A stretch of DNA of 64,000 bases from Paracoccaceae bacterium (GTDB lineage: Bacteria; Pseudomonadota; Alphaproteobacteria; Rhodobacterales; Rhodobacteraceae), in the NCBI GenBank assembly GCA_021741245.1, contig JAIOYF010000010.1:105485-169484 (forward strand). The letters are read 5' to 3'. This document shows positions 16,989 to 27,473 of the stretch, piece after piece. The position numbers and the translations under genes were made by a program. Each line of letters starts with the position of its first letter. The stretch's first letter is position 1. The notes beneath the pieces were generated by a model. It had not been told where the DNA came from, made no database searches, and was given only the letters and a program-made list of their open reading frames with translations.

Positions 16989-19526
16989 CTAGTGTAATAT
17001 TGGGTCCTGCAGGGCAAGATGGGCGGCTGCCAACCGTGCCAAAGGCACCCGATAGGGCGAACAAGAGACATAATCAAAGCCTGCCTTGCGGCAAAAGGCG
17101 ATTGATTCGGGGTTGCCGCCATGTTCGCCGCAGATCGACAGGGTCAGATCCTGCCGGGTTTGGCGACCCCGCTCGGCCCCGATCAACAGCAATTCCCCCA
17201 CCCCATCCACATCCAGAATATGGAAGGGATCTTCGGGGAACACGCCTTGCTGGACATAAGTGTTCATAAAGCGCCCGGCATCATCGCGGCTGAGGCCATA
17301 GGTCATCTGCGTCAGGTCATTGGTGCCAAAGGACAAGAAGGCGGCATGTTGCGCAATCTCGCCCGCGCGCAGGGCGGCGCGCGGTGTTTCGACCATCACG
17401 CCCAGCTTGTAGTCGAAATCTGTCCCTTCCTTGATCCGCACCGATGCGGCGACGGCATCGATATGGGTCTTGACCAACTCCACCTCACGCCGGGCGCTGA
17501 CAAGGGGGATCATGATCTCGGGCACGACGGCGGCGCCACGGCGGGCAACCTCGACCGTTGCCTCAAAGATCGCCTGTGCCTGCATGGCGTATATCTCGGG
17601 CAAGACCACGCCCAAGCGGACCCCACGCATGCCCAGCATCGGGTTGAACTCGGCCAGGGCCTCGGCCCGGCGCGTCACGTCCGACAGAGGTTTGTCCAAG
17701 GCCTCGGCCAATTCGCGCAGACCTTCGCGGCTATGGGGCAGGAATTCGTGGAGCGGTGGGTCAAAGAGGCGGATGCAGACCGGAAGCCCTGCCATGATTT
17801 CAAACAGCTGCACGAAATCGGCGCGTTGCATCGGCAAAAGCCGGGTCAAAGCGGCGGCCCGTTCCTGTGAGGAATCTGCAAAGATCATCTCACGCATCAC
17901 GACCAGGCGGTCTTCTTCAAAGAACATATGTTCGGTCCGGCACAGGCCAATGCCTTGCGCCTTGAACGTGCGGGCCATGGCGGCATCGGTGGGAGTGTCG
18001 GCATTGGCCCGAACGCCAATGTCGCGGAATTGGTCGGCCCAGCCCAGCAGGGTCTGGAAATGCTCATCCAGCGCGGGGGGCAGCATGTCGGCAGCCCCGG
18101 CAAGGACCTGACCCGTGGTGCCATCCACCGTGATCAGATCGCCCACGCCAAAGCTTCGCCCCTGCGCATGGATGCGCTTTTCCTTTGGGTCCAGCCGGAT
18201 ATCGGCCCCGACCACGCAGGGCAGGCCAAGGCCACGGGCGATCACGGCGGCGTGGCTGGTCATGCCGCCCCGCTCAGTCAGGACGGCGGCGGCGGAGTGC
18301 ATGCCGCGAATATCTTCGGGGGCGGTTTCGCGGCGCACCAGAATGCAAGGCTCGCCCCGCGCAGCGCTGGCTTGGGCGGCGGCAGAGGAAAACACGATCC
18401 GCCCCACGGCGGCACCCGGGCTTGCGGCAATGCCACGGGCGACCACATCGCGGGGCGCGCGGGCGTCGACCTGCGGGTGCAACATTTCGGTCAAGGCGCG
18501 GGGTTCGACGCGCAGAACCGCCTCTTCTTGGGAAATCACGCCATCCATGGCCAGATCCACCGCGATGCGCAGCCCGGCACGGGCCGAGCGCTGCACCTTG
18601 ACCGCGTCAAGAACCGCCAATCTGCCATCTTCGATGGTGAATTCGATCTGCATCTCTTCGCGCAGGCGGGCGCGGCAGGCCACGCCATAGCGCAAGAGGT
18701 CGGCAAAGATCTCGGGCGCGATGTCTTGCAGCGAGGGGCCGCGCGGATCATGCGTAAGGTACAGCGCCTGCTCGGCCTTGAGCGCATCACGGCCCTGACC
18801 CTGCCCAAGGTAACGCCCGGTGATCTGGGACTGTCCGGTCACGGGATCGACGAACTGGATCACGCCAGAGCCGGAAATGCCCTGACCAATGCCCTGCGCC
18901 ATGGCCTGCACCACAAGACCCAAGGGGGCCTCGGCGGGTGCGCCCTTGGCCTGACGCAGCAGGCGGGCGCTTGTCCCCTCCCATGCGCGGGCCATGGAGC
19001 GCAGCACCTCGGCCAGTTGGCGGGCGGGGTCAAAGGGGAACTCCTCGTCCATCTCCACCTCATAGACGCGCAGGGCGTCCTTGATGGCGGAGGCTGAGGG
19101 TTGGGTGGTGGCAAACATATCGGGGTCAAGCCGCGCGACATGGGTGGAATAGCTTTGGATAAAGCGCAGATAGATGGCATCCGCCGCCGCCTGACCATGA
19201 CGCAGCACAAGGGCTGCATGCTGATCGGCGTTGAGCCCGATGTTGAGCACCGTGGCAGGCCCGCCCCAATCGGGGTTTTCCGGGCTGGGCCGGACCGAGA
19301 TCAGGGAGGTTTCCCCGAAATGGGCCAGGATTGCTTTGCTGTCAATGGGATGACCCGCCGCGATGGAGCGCACGGTCGGGGCGGACAGGGCCACGGTTTC
19401 GGGTACGGGCAGGTCCAGCCGGACCAGACGTTGCAGGCATTTCGCGCGCCAGCCATGCGACGGACGGTCGATCCGGGCGGTGGGCGTGATGCGGGCAAAG
19501 TCGCTGACGTGGTCGGTTTTCTGCAC
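16989..19526 (-). CDS. ppdK: Pyruvate phosphate dikinase-like enzyme with divergent N terminus
   Basis: Predicted to interconvert pyruvate, ATP and phosphate with PEP, AMP and pyrophosphate. The 845-aa protein is a little shorter than typical PPDK. The swivelling His domain is intact (TERGGMTSHAAVIARGLG, catalytic His), as is the PEP-binding barrel (LCRTEHMFFEEDRL, GTNDLTQMTYGLSRDD, CGEHGGNPESIAFC, YVSCSPYRVPLARLAAAH). The N-terminal ATP-grasp part differs: the usual SVRSGARVSMPGMMDT stretch reads SVRPSPENPDWGGPATVLN. The start codon is uncertain because this N terminus is unusual. Pyruvate, phosphate dikinase is the best call; a PEP synthase-like activity is a less likely alternative. Confidence 0.87.
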   Translation of the reverse strand: MQKTDHVSDFARITPTARIDRPSHGWRAKCLQRLVRLDLPVPETVALSAPTVRSIAAGHPIDSKAILAHFGETSLISVRPSPENPDWGGPATVLNIGLNADQHAALVLRHGQAAADAIYLRFIQSYSTHVARLDPDMFATTQPSASAIKDALRVYEVEMDEEFPFDPARQLAEVLRSMARAWEGTSARLLRQAKGAPAEAPLGLVVQAMAQGIGQGISGSGVIQFVDPVTGQSQITGRYLGQGQGRDALKAEQALYLTHDPRGPSLQDIAPEIFADLLRYGVACRARLREEMQIEFTIEDGRLAVLDAVKVQRSARAGLRIAVDLAMDGVISQEEAVLRVEPRALTEMLHPQVDARAPRDVVARGIAASPGAAVGRIVFSSAAAQASAARGEPCILVRRETAPEDIRGMHSAAAVLTERGGMTSHAAVIARGLGLPCVVGADIRLDPKEKRIHAQGRSFGVGDLITVDGTTGQVLAGAADMLPPALDEHFQTLLGWADQFRDIGVRANADTPTDAAMARTFKAQGIGLCRTEHMFFEEDRLVVMREMIFADSSQERAAALTRLLPMQRADFVQLFEIMAGLPVCIRLFDPPLHEFLPHSREGLRELAEALDKPLSDVTRRAEALAEFNPMLGMRGVRLGVVLPEIYAMQAQAIFEATVEVARRGAAVVPEIMIPLVSARREVELVKTHIDAVAASVRIKEGTDFDYKLGVMVETPRAALRAGEIAQHAAFLSFGTNDLTQMTYGLSRDDAGRFMNTYVQQGVFPEDPFHILDVDGVGELLLIGAERGRQTRQDLTLSICGEHGGNPESIAFCRKAGFDYVSCSPYRVPLARLAAAHLALQDPILH

Positions 19527-19653
19527 TGCGGCAATCCTTCTGATGCCCAGACACTACACCGATTTCACGGTGTGGCAAGCGCCCGGCAGGGGGCGGGCTT
19601 GCGACTTTTTGGGGTAGGGCAGTGTAGGATTCGCGGGGCGCGGAAACGAAGAA

Positions 19654-19730
19654 GGGGGGGGCTGTCTGCCCCCCCATCGCTTTTCTGGCGAAAAGCGATT
19701 CCCCCCCGAGGATATTTAGAAACAGATGAA
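19654..19730 (-). terminator. 3'-end element and stacked hairpins after glyS
   Basis: Read on the minus strand right after the glyS stop, this holds TTCATCTGTT, three bases, AAATATCC, a run of seven G, then the perfect 10-bp hairpin ATCGCTTTTC/GAAAAGCGAT and another G/C hairpin of eight pairs. The first two modules match the element after ftsY at 4574. The structure separates glyS from the downstream ppdK. Confidence 0.65.
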
Positions 19731-19731
19731 A

Positions 19732-21948
19732 TCAGCCGTCGAGTTTGGTCAGGTCCGCGACCGAGAGGCAGATGGTGCGGATGCGGTGCAGAAGGTTCAG
19801 GCGGTTGCGCCGGACGATCTGATTTTCGGTGTTGATCTGTGTCGCGGTGAAGAAGGCGTCGATGGGCGCGCGCAAGGTCGCCATCGACTGCATGGCGGTG
19901 GTGAAATCTTCCGTTGCCATGGCGGGTTTGATCGTGCCTTCGGCGGTATCGAGGGCGGTGAAGAGGGCGCGTTCCTCATCCGTTTCCGCGAATTTCGGAT
20001 CGGCGCCGTAGGAATATTCGACGCCATCCTTTTCTTCGGCTTGGGTGAGGATGTTGTTGGCGCGTTTGAAGCCCGCGACGAGGTTTGCCCCGTCTTCGGT
20101 GGCAAGGGTGGCTTGCAGCGCCTGCGCGCGTTTGACCAGCAGGGTGAGGTCGCAATTCCCCGGCATGGCAAGGCAGGCGTCGATGACATCGTGGCGGGTG
20201 TTCTGGTCTTTGAGGAAGACTTTGAGGCGCTCATGCAAGAAATCACGAAGGCTGTCGCTGAGGTCGGGGTTGTGGTCCCGGACGGGAACGAGCCAATCGG
20301 GGACGAGCTTCTCCGCCCCGTCGATCAGTCGGCGGGTTAGGTCACCAAACATGCCGTGCTGAGTTGCCGTCGAAAGGATCTGGGTGAGCAGGTCCAGTGC
20401 AGCCGGATTTGGCCCTGATTGATGACGCAGGATTTGAACATCGACAAGGCGGTCGATGGAGAGGCGGACATCATTCCCCAGCACCAGTCGAATAACCCCC
20501 AGTGCCGCGCGGCGCAGGGCGAAGGGGTCTTTGCTGCCGGTGGGTTTTTCGTCGATTGCCCAGAAGCCGGTCAGGGTGTCGAGTTTGTCGGCCAGCGCCA
20601 CGGCGACCGAAACGGGTTCGGTTGGCACGGTGTCGGTGGGGCCCAAGGGAGAGTAGTGGTCGCGGGCGGCGAGGGCCACGGCCTCTGGCAGGCCAGCGGC
20701 ACGGGCGTAATACATGCCCATCAGGCCCTGAAGTTCCGGGAATTCGCCGACCATGGCAGAGCGCAGGTCGGCCTTGGCCAGCTTCGCCGCCTGTTCGGCC
20801 ATGTCGGGGTCGGCCCCGACCATGGGGGCGATTTCGCGCGCCAGCGCCGCGATGCGGGTGATACGCTCGGCCTGTGAGCCCAGTTTGTTGTGGAAGGTCA
20901 CGGATTTGAGGCCATCAAGCCATTCGCCCATGCCCGCGCGGGCCACGCGCAGGTCGTTTTCCCAGAAGAATTTCGCATCCGACAGGCGGGCGCGCAGCAC
21001 CTTTTGGTTGCCGTGCAAGATGGTGGCGCCGTTGTCGGCGGTTTCGGTATTGGCGACGGTGATGAAGCCTTCGATCCGGCCGGATTTCGGGTTTTTCACC
21101 GAGAAGAACTTTTGATGCTCGCGCATGGAGGTTTGCAGAACCTCTGGCGGCAGGTCGAGGAAGGCCGCGTCAATGCGGCCCATCAGGACCACGGGCCATT
21201 CGACGAGGCCTGCGACCTCGGTCAGCAGGGAGGGGTCTGCGACCACCTCTAGCCCGGCGGCGAAGGCGGCGGTGGTGGCGTCGTGCCAGATCGCGGCCTC
21301 ACGCTCGGCGCTGTCCAAGATCACATGGGCGCGTTTGAGCTTGGCGGTGTAGTCGTCGAAACTGCTGACCGCAAAGGGGGCGGGGGAGAGGAAGCGGTGG
21401 CCGTGGGTGGTGTTGGAGGCGGTGATGCCGTCCACGGTCAGGGGGACAACCTCGGCCCCGGCCTCATCGGTCAGCAGGCAGAGGATGGAATGGAGCGGGC
21501 GGACCCATTTGAGCGAGCCTGCCCCCCAACGCATGGATTTGGGCCATGGGAAGGTGCGGATCGTGGCCTCCAGCACCTCGGCGATGATCTCGGGCGCGGC
21601 GCGGCCGGGGCGTTCGATGACCGCAAAATAGGCCTCGCCCTTTTTGTCGGCGCGCTTTTCCAGTTGGTCGATGGTGAGGCCGGTTGCGCGCAAAAAGCCG
21701 TCGATGGCCTGTTGCGGCGCGGTGGTGGCGGGGCCTTTGCGTTCCTCGCGCACCGCCGCCGAATGGGCGGTCAGCCCCTCAACGGCGAGGGTCAGGCGGC
21801 GCGGGGTGGAAAGGGCCGCGGCATGGGCATAGGTCAGCCCAGCGGTCACAAGACCATCGGTCACCATGCGGCGCAGGTCATCGCGGGCGCGGGCCTGCAT
21901 GCGAGCCGGGATTTCTTCGGAGAAGAGTTCGATCAAGAGGTCGGGCAT
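19732..21948 (-). CDS. glyS: Glycine--tRNA ligase beta subunit
   Basis: Beta subunit of the bacterial alpha2-beta2 glycyl-tRNA synthetase, which supports tRNA recognition and the full aminoacylation activity. The 738-aa length is a little above usual. Family markers are the N-terminal LIELFSEEIPARMQARA, FLRATGL, LEATIRTFPWPKSMRWG, VLQTSMREHQKFF, and GFWAIDEKPTGSKDPFALRRAALGV split across the core. It follows glyQ and a small gene; only 4 bp separate it from the latter. A strong hairpin cluster follows its stop. Confidence 0.97.
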   Translation of the reverse strand: MPDLLIELFSEEIPARMQARARDDLRRMVTDGLVTAGLTYAHAAALSTPRRLTLAVEGLTAHSAAVREERKGPATTAPQQAIDGFLRATGLTIDQLEKRADKKGEAYFAVIERPGRAAPEIIAEVLEATIRTFPWPKSMRWGAGSLKWVRPLHSILCLLTDEAGAEVVPLTVDGITASNTTHGHRFLSPAPFAVSSFDDYTAKLKRAHVILDSAEREAAIWHDATTAAFAAGLEVVADPSLLTEVAGLVEWPVVLMGRIDAAFLDLPPEVLQTSMREHQKFFSVKNPKSGRIEGFITVANTETADNGATILHGNQKVLRARLSDAKFFWENDLRVARAGMGEWLDGLKSVTFHNKLGSQAERITRIAALAREIAPMVGADPDMAEQAAKLAKADLRSAMVGEFPELQGLMGMYYARAAGLPEAVALAARDHYSPLGPTDTVPTEPVSVAVALADKLDTLTGFWAIDEKPTGSKDPFALRRAALGVIRLVLGNDVRLSIDRLVDVQILRHQSGPNPAALDLLTQILSTATQHGMFGDLTRRLIDGAEKLVPDWLVPVRDHNPDLSDSLRDFLHERLKVFLKDQNTRHDVIDACLAMPGNCDLTLLVKRAQALQATLATEDGANLVAGFKRANNILTQAEEKDGVEYSYGADPKFAETDEERALFTALDTAEGTIKPAMATEDFTTAMQSMATLRAPIDAFFTATQINTENQIVRRNRLNLLHRIRTICLSVADLTKLDG

Positions 21949-21952
21949 GGCA

Positions 21953-22426
21953 TTACTTCTCGGCCGAAGGGTTCAGTTGGTTCCAGGCAAAGGCGCGGCC
22001 ATCGGGAAAGATGGCGACAACGCGGTCCACATCGGTGTGGATATTGGCCTGCGACAGAAAGGCAAGCGCCTCGCCGCGCTCCAGCGCCTCGCCGATGGCG
22101 GTTGCGTCAAAGCAGTCAAACCAGCCGGGCGCGATCAGGGGGGTGGCCCCCTCATAGGCGACATAGGTTTCGGTCAGCATGGCCTGTGTCATCGGGGTGG
22201 TGAAGCAGGCGCGAAAGCGCAGCGGGCTGCTGTCGGCGTCGATCCCGGTGACGGCCTCGGCAAGGATCGGTTCGGGTTGGCCGCCCTCGATCGTGGTCAG
22301 GGTGATTTCGGCACCGGGCGTAAAGCTGACGGGCGAATAAAAGGCATAGACCTGCAGGTAATAGACTGCTGCCCCGACGATTGCTGCGCTGACCACGATG
22401 GACCCCACCAGATATTTCCCGTTCAT
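21953..22426 (-). CDS. Membrane-anchored DUF6446-type protein between glyQ and glyS
   Basis: A 157-aa protein starting [20 protein letters not shown], a single N-terminal membrane anchor, followed by a soluble domain with two cysteines ([19 protein letters not shown]) and the ending [12 protein letters not shown]. The ATG overlaps the glyQ stop by four bases, so the ORF track start at 22594 is inside glyQ and wrong. It resembles proteins of the DUF6446 group often found at this location in Rhodobacterales, sometimes mis-called histidine kinases; no kinase motif is present. Function is unknown. Confidence 0.8.
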   Translation of the reverse strand: MNGKYLVGSIVVSAAIVGAAVYYLQVYAFYSPVSFTPGAEITLTTIEGGQPEPILAEAVTGIDADSSPLRFRACFTTPMTQAMLTETYVAYEGATPLIAPGWFDCFDATAIGEALERGEALAFLSQANIHTDVDRVVAIFPDGRAFAWNQLNPSAEK

Positions 22427-23370
22427 GCTGCTGTTCCGACGGTGTCCAGATCGGCCCCCGCCTCGGTCAGCCGGAAGGCATCGGCGCAGAGTTTGGCCAA
22501 GGCCCGGACGCGACCGATATAGGCCTGCCGTTCGGTCACAGAGATCACGCCGCGCGCATCCAGCAGGTTGAACAGGTGGCTGGCCTTGATGCATTGGTCA
22601 TAGGCCGGGTGGGCCATGATGATGCGCTTGCCGGAATTCGGGTCCTGCGCCGGGAAGTCCAGCAGGCGCTGGCATTCAGCCTCGGCGTTCACAAAGTGTT
22701 GCAGCAGCATATCGGTATTGGCCCCATCGAAATTGTGGCGGGAGTATTCTTCCTCGGTCTGGCGGAAGATATCGCCATAGGTCAGCGGGATCGGCGACTG
22801 CGGATCGTTGAAGGGCATGTCCATGACGTGGTCAATCCCAAGCACGTACATCGCCAAACGCTCCAGCCCATAGGTCAGCTCACCCGAGACGGGGCGGCAA
22901 TCGTGGCCGCCGACCTGTTGGAAATAGGTGAACTGGCTGACCTCCATCCCGTCGCACCAGATTTCCCAGCCAAGCCCCCATGCGCCAAGGGTGGGGGATT
23001 CCCAGTCATCCTCGACAAAGCGGATGTCGTGCAGCGCGGGATCAAGGCCGATGGCGCGCAACGAGCCAAGGTAGAGCTCTTGCATATCGGGCGGGCTGGG
23101 TTTGATGATGACCTGATATTGGTAATAATGCTGCAAGCGGTTGGGGTTTTCGCCATAGCGCCCATCGGTCGGACGGCGCGATGGCTGGACGTAAGCTGCG
23201 GCCCACGGCTTGGTGCCTAGGCTGCGCAGGGTGGTTGCGGGGTGAAAGGTGCCGGCCCCCACCTCCATGTCATAGGGTTGCAGGATGGCACAGCCCTTGG
23301 TCGCCCAATAGCTTTGCAGCCGCAGGATGATTTCCTGAAACGAGCGTGGGCGTGTGGTCACATCTGACAT
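22423..23370 (-). CDS. glyQ: Glycine--tRNA ligase alpha subunit
   Basis: Catalytic class II aminoacyl-tRNA synthetase subunit that activates glycine. At 315 aa it is typical. Motifs include [72 protein letters not shown] and [24 protein letters not shown]17-TATGGA promoter lies about 45 bp upstream of the ATG. The operon order is glyQ, small membrane protein, glyS. Confidence 0.97.
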   Translation of the reverse strand: MSDVTTRPRSFQEIILRLQSYWATKGCAILQPYDMEVGAGTFHPATTLRSLGTKPWAAAYVQPSRRPTDGRYGENPNRLQHYYQYQVIIKPSPPDMQELYLGSLRAIGLDPALHDIRFVEDDWESPTLGAWGLGWEIWCDGMEVSQFTYFQQVGGHDCRPVSGELTYGLERLAMYVLGIDHVMDMPFNDPQSPIPLTYGDIFRQTEEEYSRHNFDGANTDMLLQHFVNAEAECQRLLDFPAQDPNSGKRIIMAHPAYDQCIKASHLFNLLDARGVISVTERQAYIGRVRALAKLCADAFRLTEAGADLDTVGTAA

Positions 23371-23414
23371 GGTCGTATCCCTTTGGGCGCTGCGGCCCCT
23401 TGAAATGCTCGCCC

Positions 23415-23443
23415 TCCATAGGCAAGAGGCGCGAAAGGGTCAA
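23415..23443 (-). promoter_or_regulatory. Probable sigma-70 promoter of the glyQ operon
   Basis: On the minus strand TTGACC is followed by exactly 17 bp and TATGGA. It sits 45 bp before the glyQ ATG, in the divergent spacer shared with the gene at 23546. Confidence 0.55.
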
Positions 23444-23545
23444 TGCGGGGCAAAGTCGCGTAAGGCCATGCGAAAAGCACTCGCATCGCGCCGCCCGCGC
23501 CTTTAGGGTGGTAATAATTTGGTTTTCAAGGGGTTGAAATTTGAG

Positions 23546-25303
23546 ATGAGACATCTGCGTGTTGTGGTCTGCGCCCTGTTGTCGCTGATTTGGGCCGGTG
23601 TGGCCACAGCCCAAGATCGGGCTTGGGTTCAAATTGAGGCGCACCCTACCTTGGCCGAGGCGGAACAGCAGGCCCGCGCTTATATGTCGGTTTTTCCCGA
23701 CGTGCAGGGCTTTCGACTTGGGTCGCGCTGGTATGGAATCGCCCTTGGCCCCTATTCCCGCGATGATGCGGCGGTGCGCCTGACCCAGTTGCGGCGCGAG
23801 AATCTGATCCCGGTCGATAGCTTTATCTCTGACGGCAGCAATTTCCGTGAGCAATACTGGCCGGTGGGCGGCACGCAATCTTCGCCCGTCCAGCCGTTGC
23901 CCGCAGCCCCTGCACCCGAAGCCGCTGCTACGGCGGTGCCGGCACCGACGGACCCTGTGATCGCAGAGCCGCGTGACGAAACCCCAGCCGAGGCGCGCCG
24001 ATCAGAGGCGCTGCTGACAGCCGATGAGCGCAAGGATTTGCAACGTGCCCTGCAATGGCAAGGGTTTTACAATGCCGCCATAGACGGGGCCTTTGGCGCA
24101 GGCACGCGGCGGTCGATGGCCGATTGGCAAACCGCCATGGGCGTGGAGCCGACGGGAATTCTGACCCAACGCCAACGCGGAACGCTGGTTGCCAATTGGC
24201 AGGCCGATCTTGCGGAATACGGCTTTGAGTCGGTCATTGAATCCGAGGCGGGGATTGAGGTCACGCTGCCCTTGGGCCTTGTGGTCTTTGACCATTATGA
24301 GCCGCCATTCGTGCATTTCGCCCCCAAGGTGGAGGGGGGGATGCGCGTGATCTTGATCTCGCAGCCCGGTGATCGCGCCGCGCTTTATGGGCTTTATGAT
24401 ATTTTGCAGACCCTTGCGCTGGTGCCGGTGGAGGGCGCGCGCAGCCGCAACGAACGCTCATTCGAGATCAACGGCGCAAATGCGACCGTGCAAAGCTATG
24501 CCTATGCCGAGTTGAGCCGGGGCCTAGTAAAGGGCTATCTGGTGGTTTGGTCGCCTGAACAGGCCGAAAAGGCGGGCCGGGTTCTGACAGAGGTGAAGGC
24601 CAGTTTCCGGGCCGTGGGCAACCGCGCCCTTGACCCCGGCATGGTTGCGATGTCGGACGCCGCGCGCCGCGGCTTGCTGGCGGGGTTGGAATTACGCCGC
24701 CCCAAATTCTCACGCTCGGGCTTTTATGTGGATGGCTCTGGTAAGGTTGTGACCAGTGCCGAGGCTGTGGCGCAATGTGGCCGCATCACGCTTGATGGGG
24801 TGACAGAGGCCAGTGTGACGCTGACGGATGCGGCGACGGGTCTGGCGGTGTTGACGCCCAAGACAGCCCTTTCCCCCCCGGTCGTGGCGGGGTTTCAACT
24901 GGCGGCGGACCGGATCGGGGCCGAGATTGCCGTGGCGGGCTATGCCTATGAAGACACGCTGCCCGCGCCGGTTGTGACCTATGGCACATTGGAAGATGTG
25001 CAGGGCCTGAACGGCGAGGCCGGGCTGAAACGGCTTGGGATTGCCACGCTGCCGGGTGATGCCGGGGGGCCGGTGATTGATGGCACAGGCGCGGTGCTTG
25101 GGATGCTGCTTCCGCGTGCAACGGGCAGCACACGTATCTTGCCCGAGGGGGTGGAGTTCGCTGCCGCGTCCAGCGCCCTTGTGGATGCCCTGCGCGCAGG
25201 GGGGGTGGCGACAACCGAGGCCCCGGCCGCAGGTGCGCTGGCGCCCGAGGATCTGACGCGCAAGGCGATGGCGATGACGGTTCTGGTCTCGTGCTGGGAA
25301 TAG
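23546..25303 (+). CDS. Periplasmic SPOR / peptidoglycan-binding / inactive trypsin-like protein
   Basis: A 585-aa exported protein with signal peptide MRHLRVVVCALLSLIWAGVATA. Residues about 27-100 look SPOR-like (WVQIEAHPTLAEAEQQARAY). A proline/alanine linker follows, then a PG_binding_1 domain at about 155-215 (LQRALQWQGFYNAAIDGAFG). The C-terminal about 180 residues have the layout of a trypsin-like protease, but the catalytic triad is lost: the usual NAHVV site reads TSAEAV, the DLAVL site reads TGLAVL, and GDSGG reads PGDAGGPVID. It is therefore predicted to be a non-proteolytic envelope protein. The ORF-track TTG at 23519 adds a short implausible leader; the ATG is preferred. Confidence 0.85.
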   Translation: MRHLRVVVCALLSLIWAGVATAQDRAWVQIEAHPTLAEAEQQARAYMSVFPDVQGFRLGSRWYGIALGPYSRDDAAVRLTQLRRENLIPVDSFISDGSNFREQYWPVGGTQSSPVQPLPAAPAPEAAATAVPAPTDPVIAEPRDETPAEARRSEALLTADERKDLQRALQWQGFYNAAIDGAFGAGTRRSMADWQTAMGVEPTGILTQRQRGTLVANWQADLAEYGFESVIESEAGIEVTLPLGLVVFDHYEPPFVHFAPKVEGGMRVILISQPGDRAALYGLYDILQTLALVPVEGARSRNERSFEINGANATVQSYAYAELSRGLVKGYLVVWSPEQAEKAGRVLTEVKASFRAVGNRALDPGMVAMSDAARRGLLAGLELRRPKFSRSGFYVDGSGKVVTSAEAVAQCGRITLDGVTEASVTLTDAATGLAVLTPKTALSPPVVAGFQLAADRIGAEIAVAGYAYEDTLPAPVVTYGTLEDVQGLNGEAGLKRLGIATLPGDAGGPVIDGTGAVLGMLLPRATGSTRILPEGVEFAAASSALVDALRAGGVATTEAPAAGALAPEDLTRKAMAMTVLVSCWE

Positions 25304-25349
25304 GCGGTGTAGGGGCGCAGGCCCGTTCAACGCCCGTCTACCGCATACA

Positions 25350-25379
25350 GAAAAAGGGCGCCCATGGGCGCCCTTTTGT
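25350..25379. terminator. Bidirectional terminator between convergent genes
   Basis: AAAAAGGGCGCC and GGGCGCCCTTTT form a hairpin of at least ten pairs around a CAT loop, with A and T tracts on the two sides. It lies between the convergent pseudo-protease gene and ilvC and can serve both strands. Confidence 0.85.
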
Positions 25380-25397
25380 TTGTGCTGTGATCTGTGA

Positions 25398-26546
<1,149 letters not shown>

Positions 26547-26548
26547 TC

Positions 26549-27007
26549 ATGCAGATTGACGAGGCTGACCGCCGCATCCTGCGCCATTATCTGGCAGAGC
26601 CGGGATTGGACCGCGCCGTGCTGGCGGAACGCGCCGGGGTCACCACGGCGACCCTGTGGCGACGGCTGGAGCGGCTGCGTGAGGGGGGTGTGATCCGCGC
26701 CGAAGGGGCGGTGATCAACTGGCGCCGCTTGGGCTATGAGGTGGAGGTGTCCTTGCGCTTTACGCTTGATAAGACCAACCCCCGCGCCTTTGACGAATTC
26801 ATCGAGGCCAGCCGCGAGGTGCCCGAGGTGGTGGCGATTGAAACCTTTTTGGGCCGCGTGGATGTGCGGCTGAACGTGATTGCCCGCGACATGGCGCATT
26901 ACCAAGAGGTCTACCGCACCCGCATCCTTGCGCTTCCGCATATTGCGGAACTGGACGCGCTGATGCTGATTGCGACGATCAAGGATGATGAAGGGCTGCC
27001 GCTATGA
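26549..27007 (+). CDS. Lrp/AsnC-family transcriptional regulator (first of a pair)
   Basis: A 152-aa regulator with an N-terminal winged-helix DNA-binding domain (MQIDEADRRILRHYLAEPGL, then RAGVTTATLWRRLERLREGGVI) and a C-terminal RAM ligand-binding domain (EVVAIETFLGRVDVRLNVIARD). These regulators usually sense amino acids and act as oligomers. It is transcribed divergently from ilvC over a 128-bp spacer with a TTGACA hexamer at 26488. Its stop overlaps the ATG of the next regulator by 4 bp. Confidence 0.9.
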   Translation: MQIDEADRRILRHYLAEPGLDRAVLAERAGVTTATLWRRLERLREGGVIRAEGAVINWRRLGYEVEVSLRFTLDKTNPRAFDEFIEASREVPEVVAIETFLGRVDVRLNVIARDMAHYQEVYRTRILALPHIAELDALMLIATIKDDEGLPL

Positions 27008-27468
27008 GCGGGGTTGATTTGGACGATCTGGATCGTGCGATCCTGCGCGCCCTGTCGCAAGACGGCAGTCTTGGGGCGGGCGAATTGGGGCGTAGGCTGG
27101 GGCTCAGCCAACCTGCCGCTTGGCGCCGGGTCCGGCGGCTGGAAGAGGCGGGGGTGATCGCGGGGCGGCGGGTGGATGTGGACCGGCCCGCGCTGGGCTT
27201 TGGCGTGACGGTGTTTCTGGGGGTCAAGTTGGCGACCAAAGGCCGCGTCAGCCTTGAGGATTTTGAGCGTGCAGTGACGGCCATCCCCGAGGTGCAGGTG
27301 GTGCAACACGTGCTTGGGGTGTTCGACTACCGCTTGCGGGTGGTGGCGCGCGATATTGCCGACTTTGAGCGGGTCTTGCGCCGCCGGATCATGACCTTGC
27401 CGGGCGTGGGGCAGGTGGAGGCCAATGTGTTGCTGACCGAAGAGCGCAGACCGGGGCCGATTGGGTAA
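27004..27468 (+). CDS. Lrp/AsnC-family transcriptional regulator (second of a pair)
   Basis: A 154-aa paralogue of the preceding regulator with the same two-domain layout: DLDRAILRALSQDGSL and GELGRRLGLSQPAAWRRVRR (helix-turn-helix), then VQVVQHVLGVFDYRLRVVARD in the RAM domain. The 4-bp ATGA overlap suggests translational coupling and perhaps hetero-oligomer formation. Target genes are not shown by sequence; ilvC upstream and the enolase-superfamily gene downstream are candidates. Confidence 0.9.
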   Translation: MSGVDLDDLDRAILRALSQDGSLGAGELGRRLGLSQPAAWRRVRRLEEAGVIAGRRVDVDRPALGFGVTVFLGVKLATKGRVSLEDFERAVTAIPEVQVVQHVLGVFDYRLRVVARDIADFERVLRRRIMTLPGVGQVEANVLLTEERRPGPIG

Positions 27469-27473
27469 GCAAT

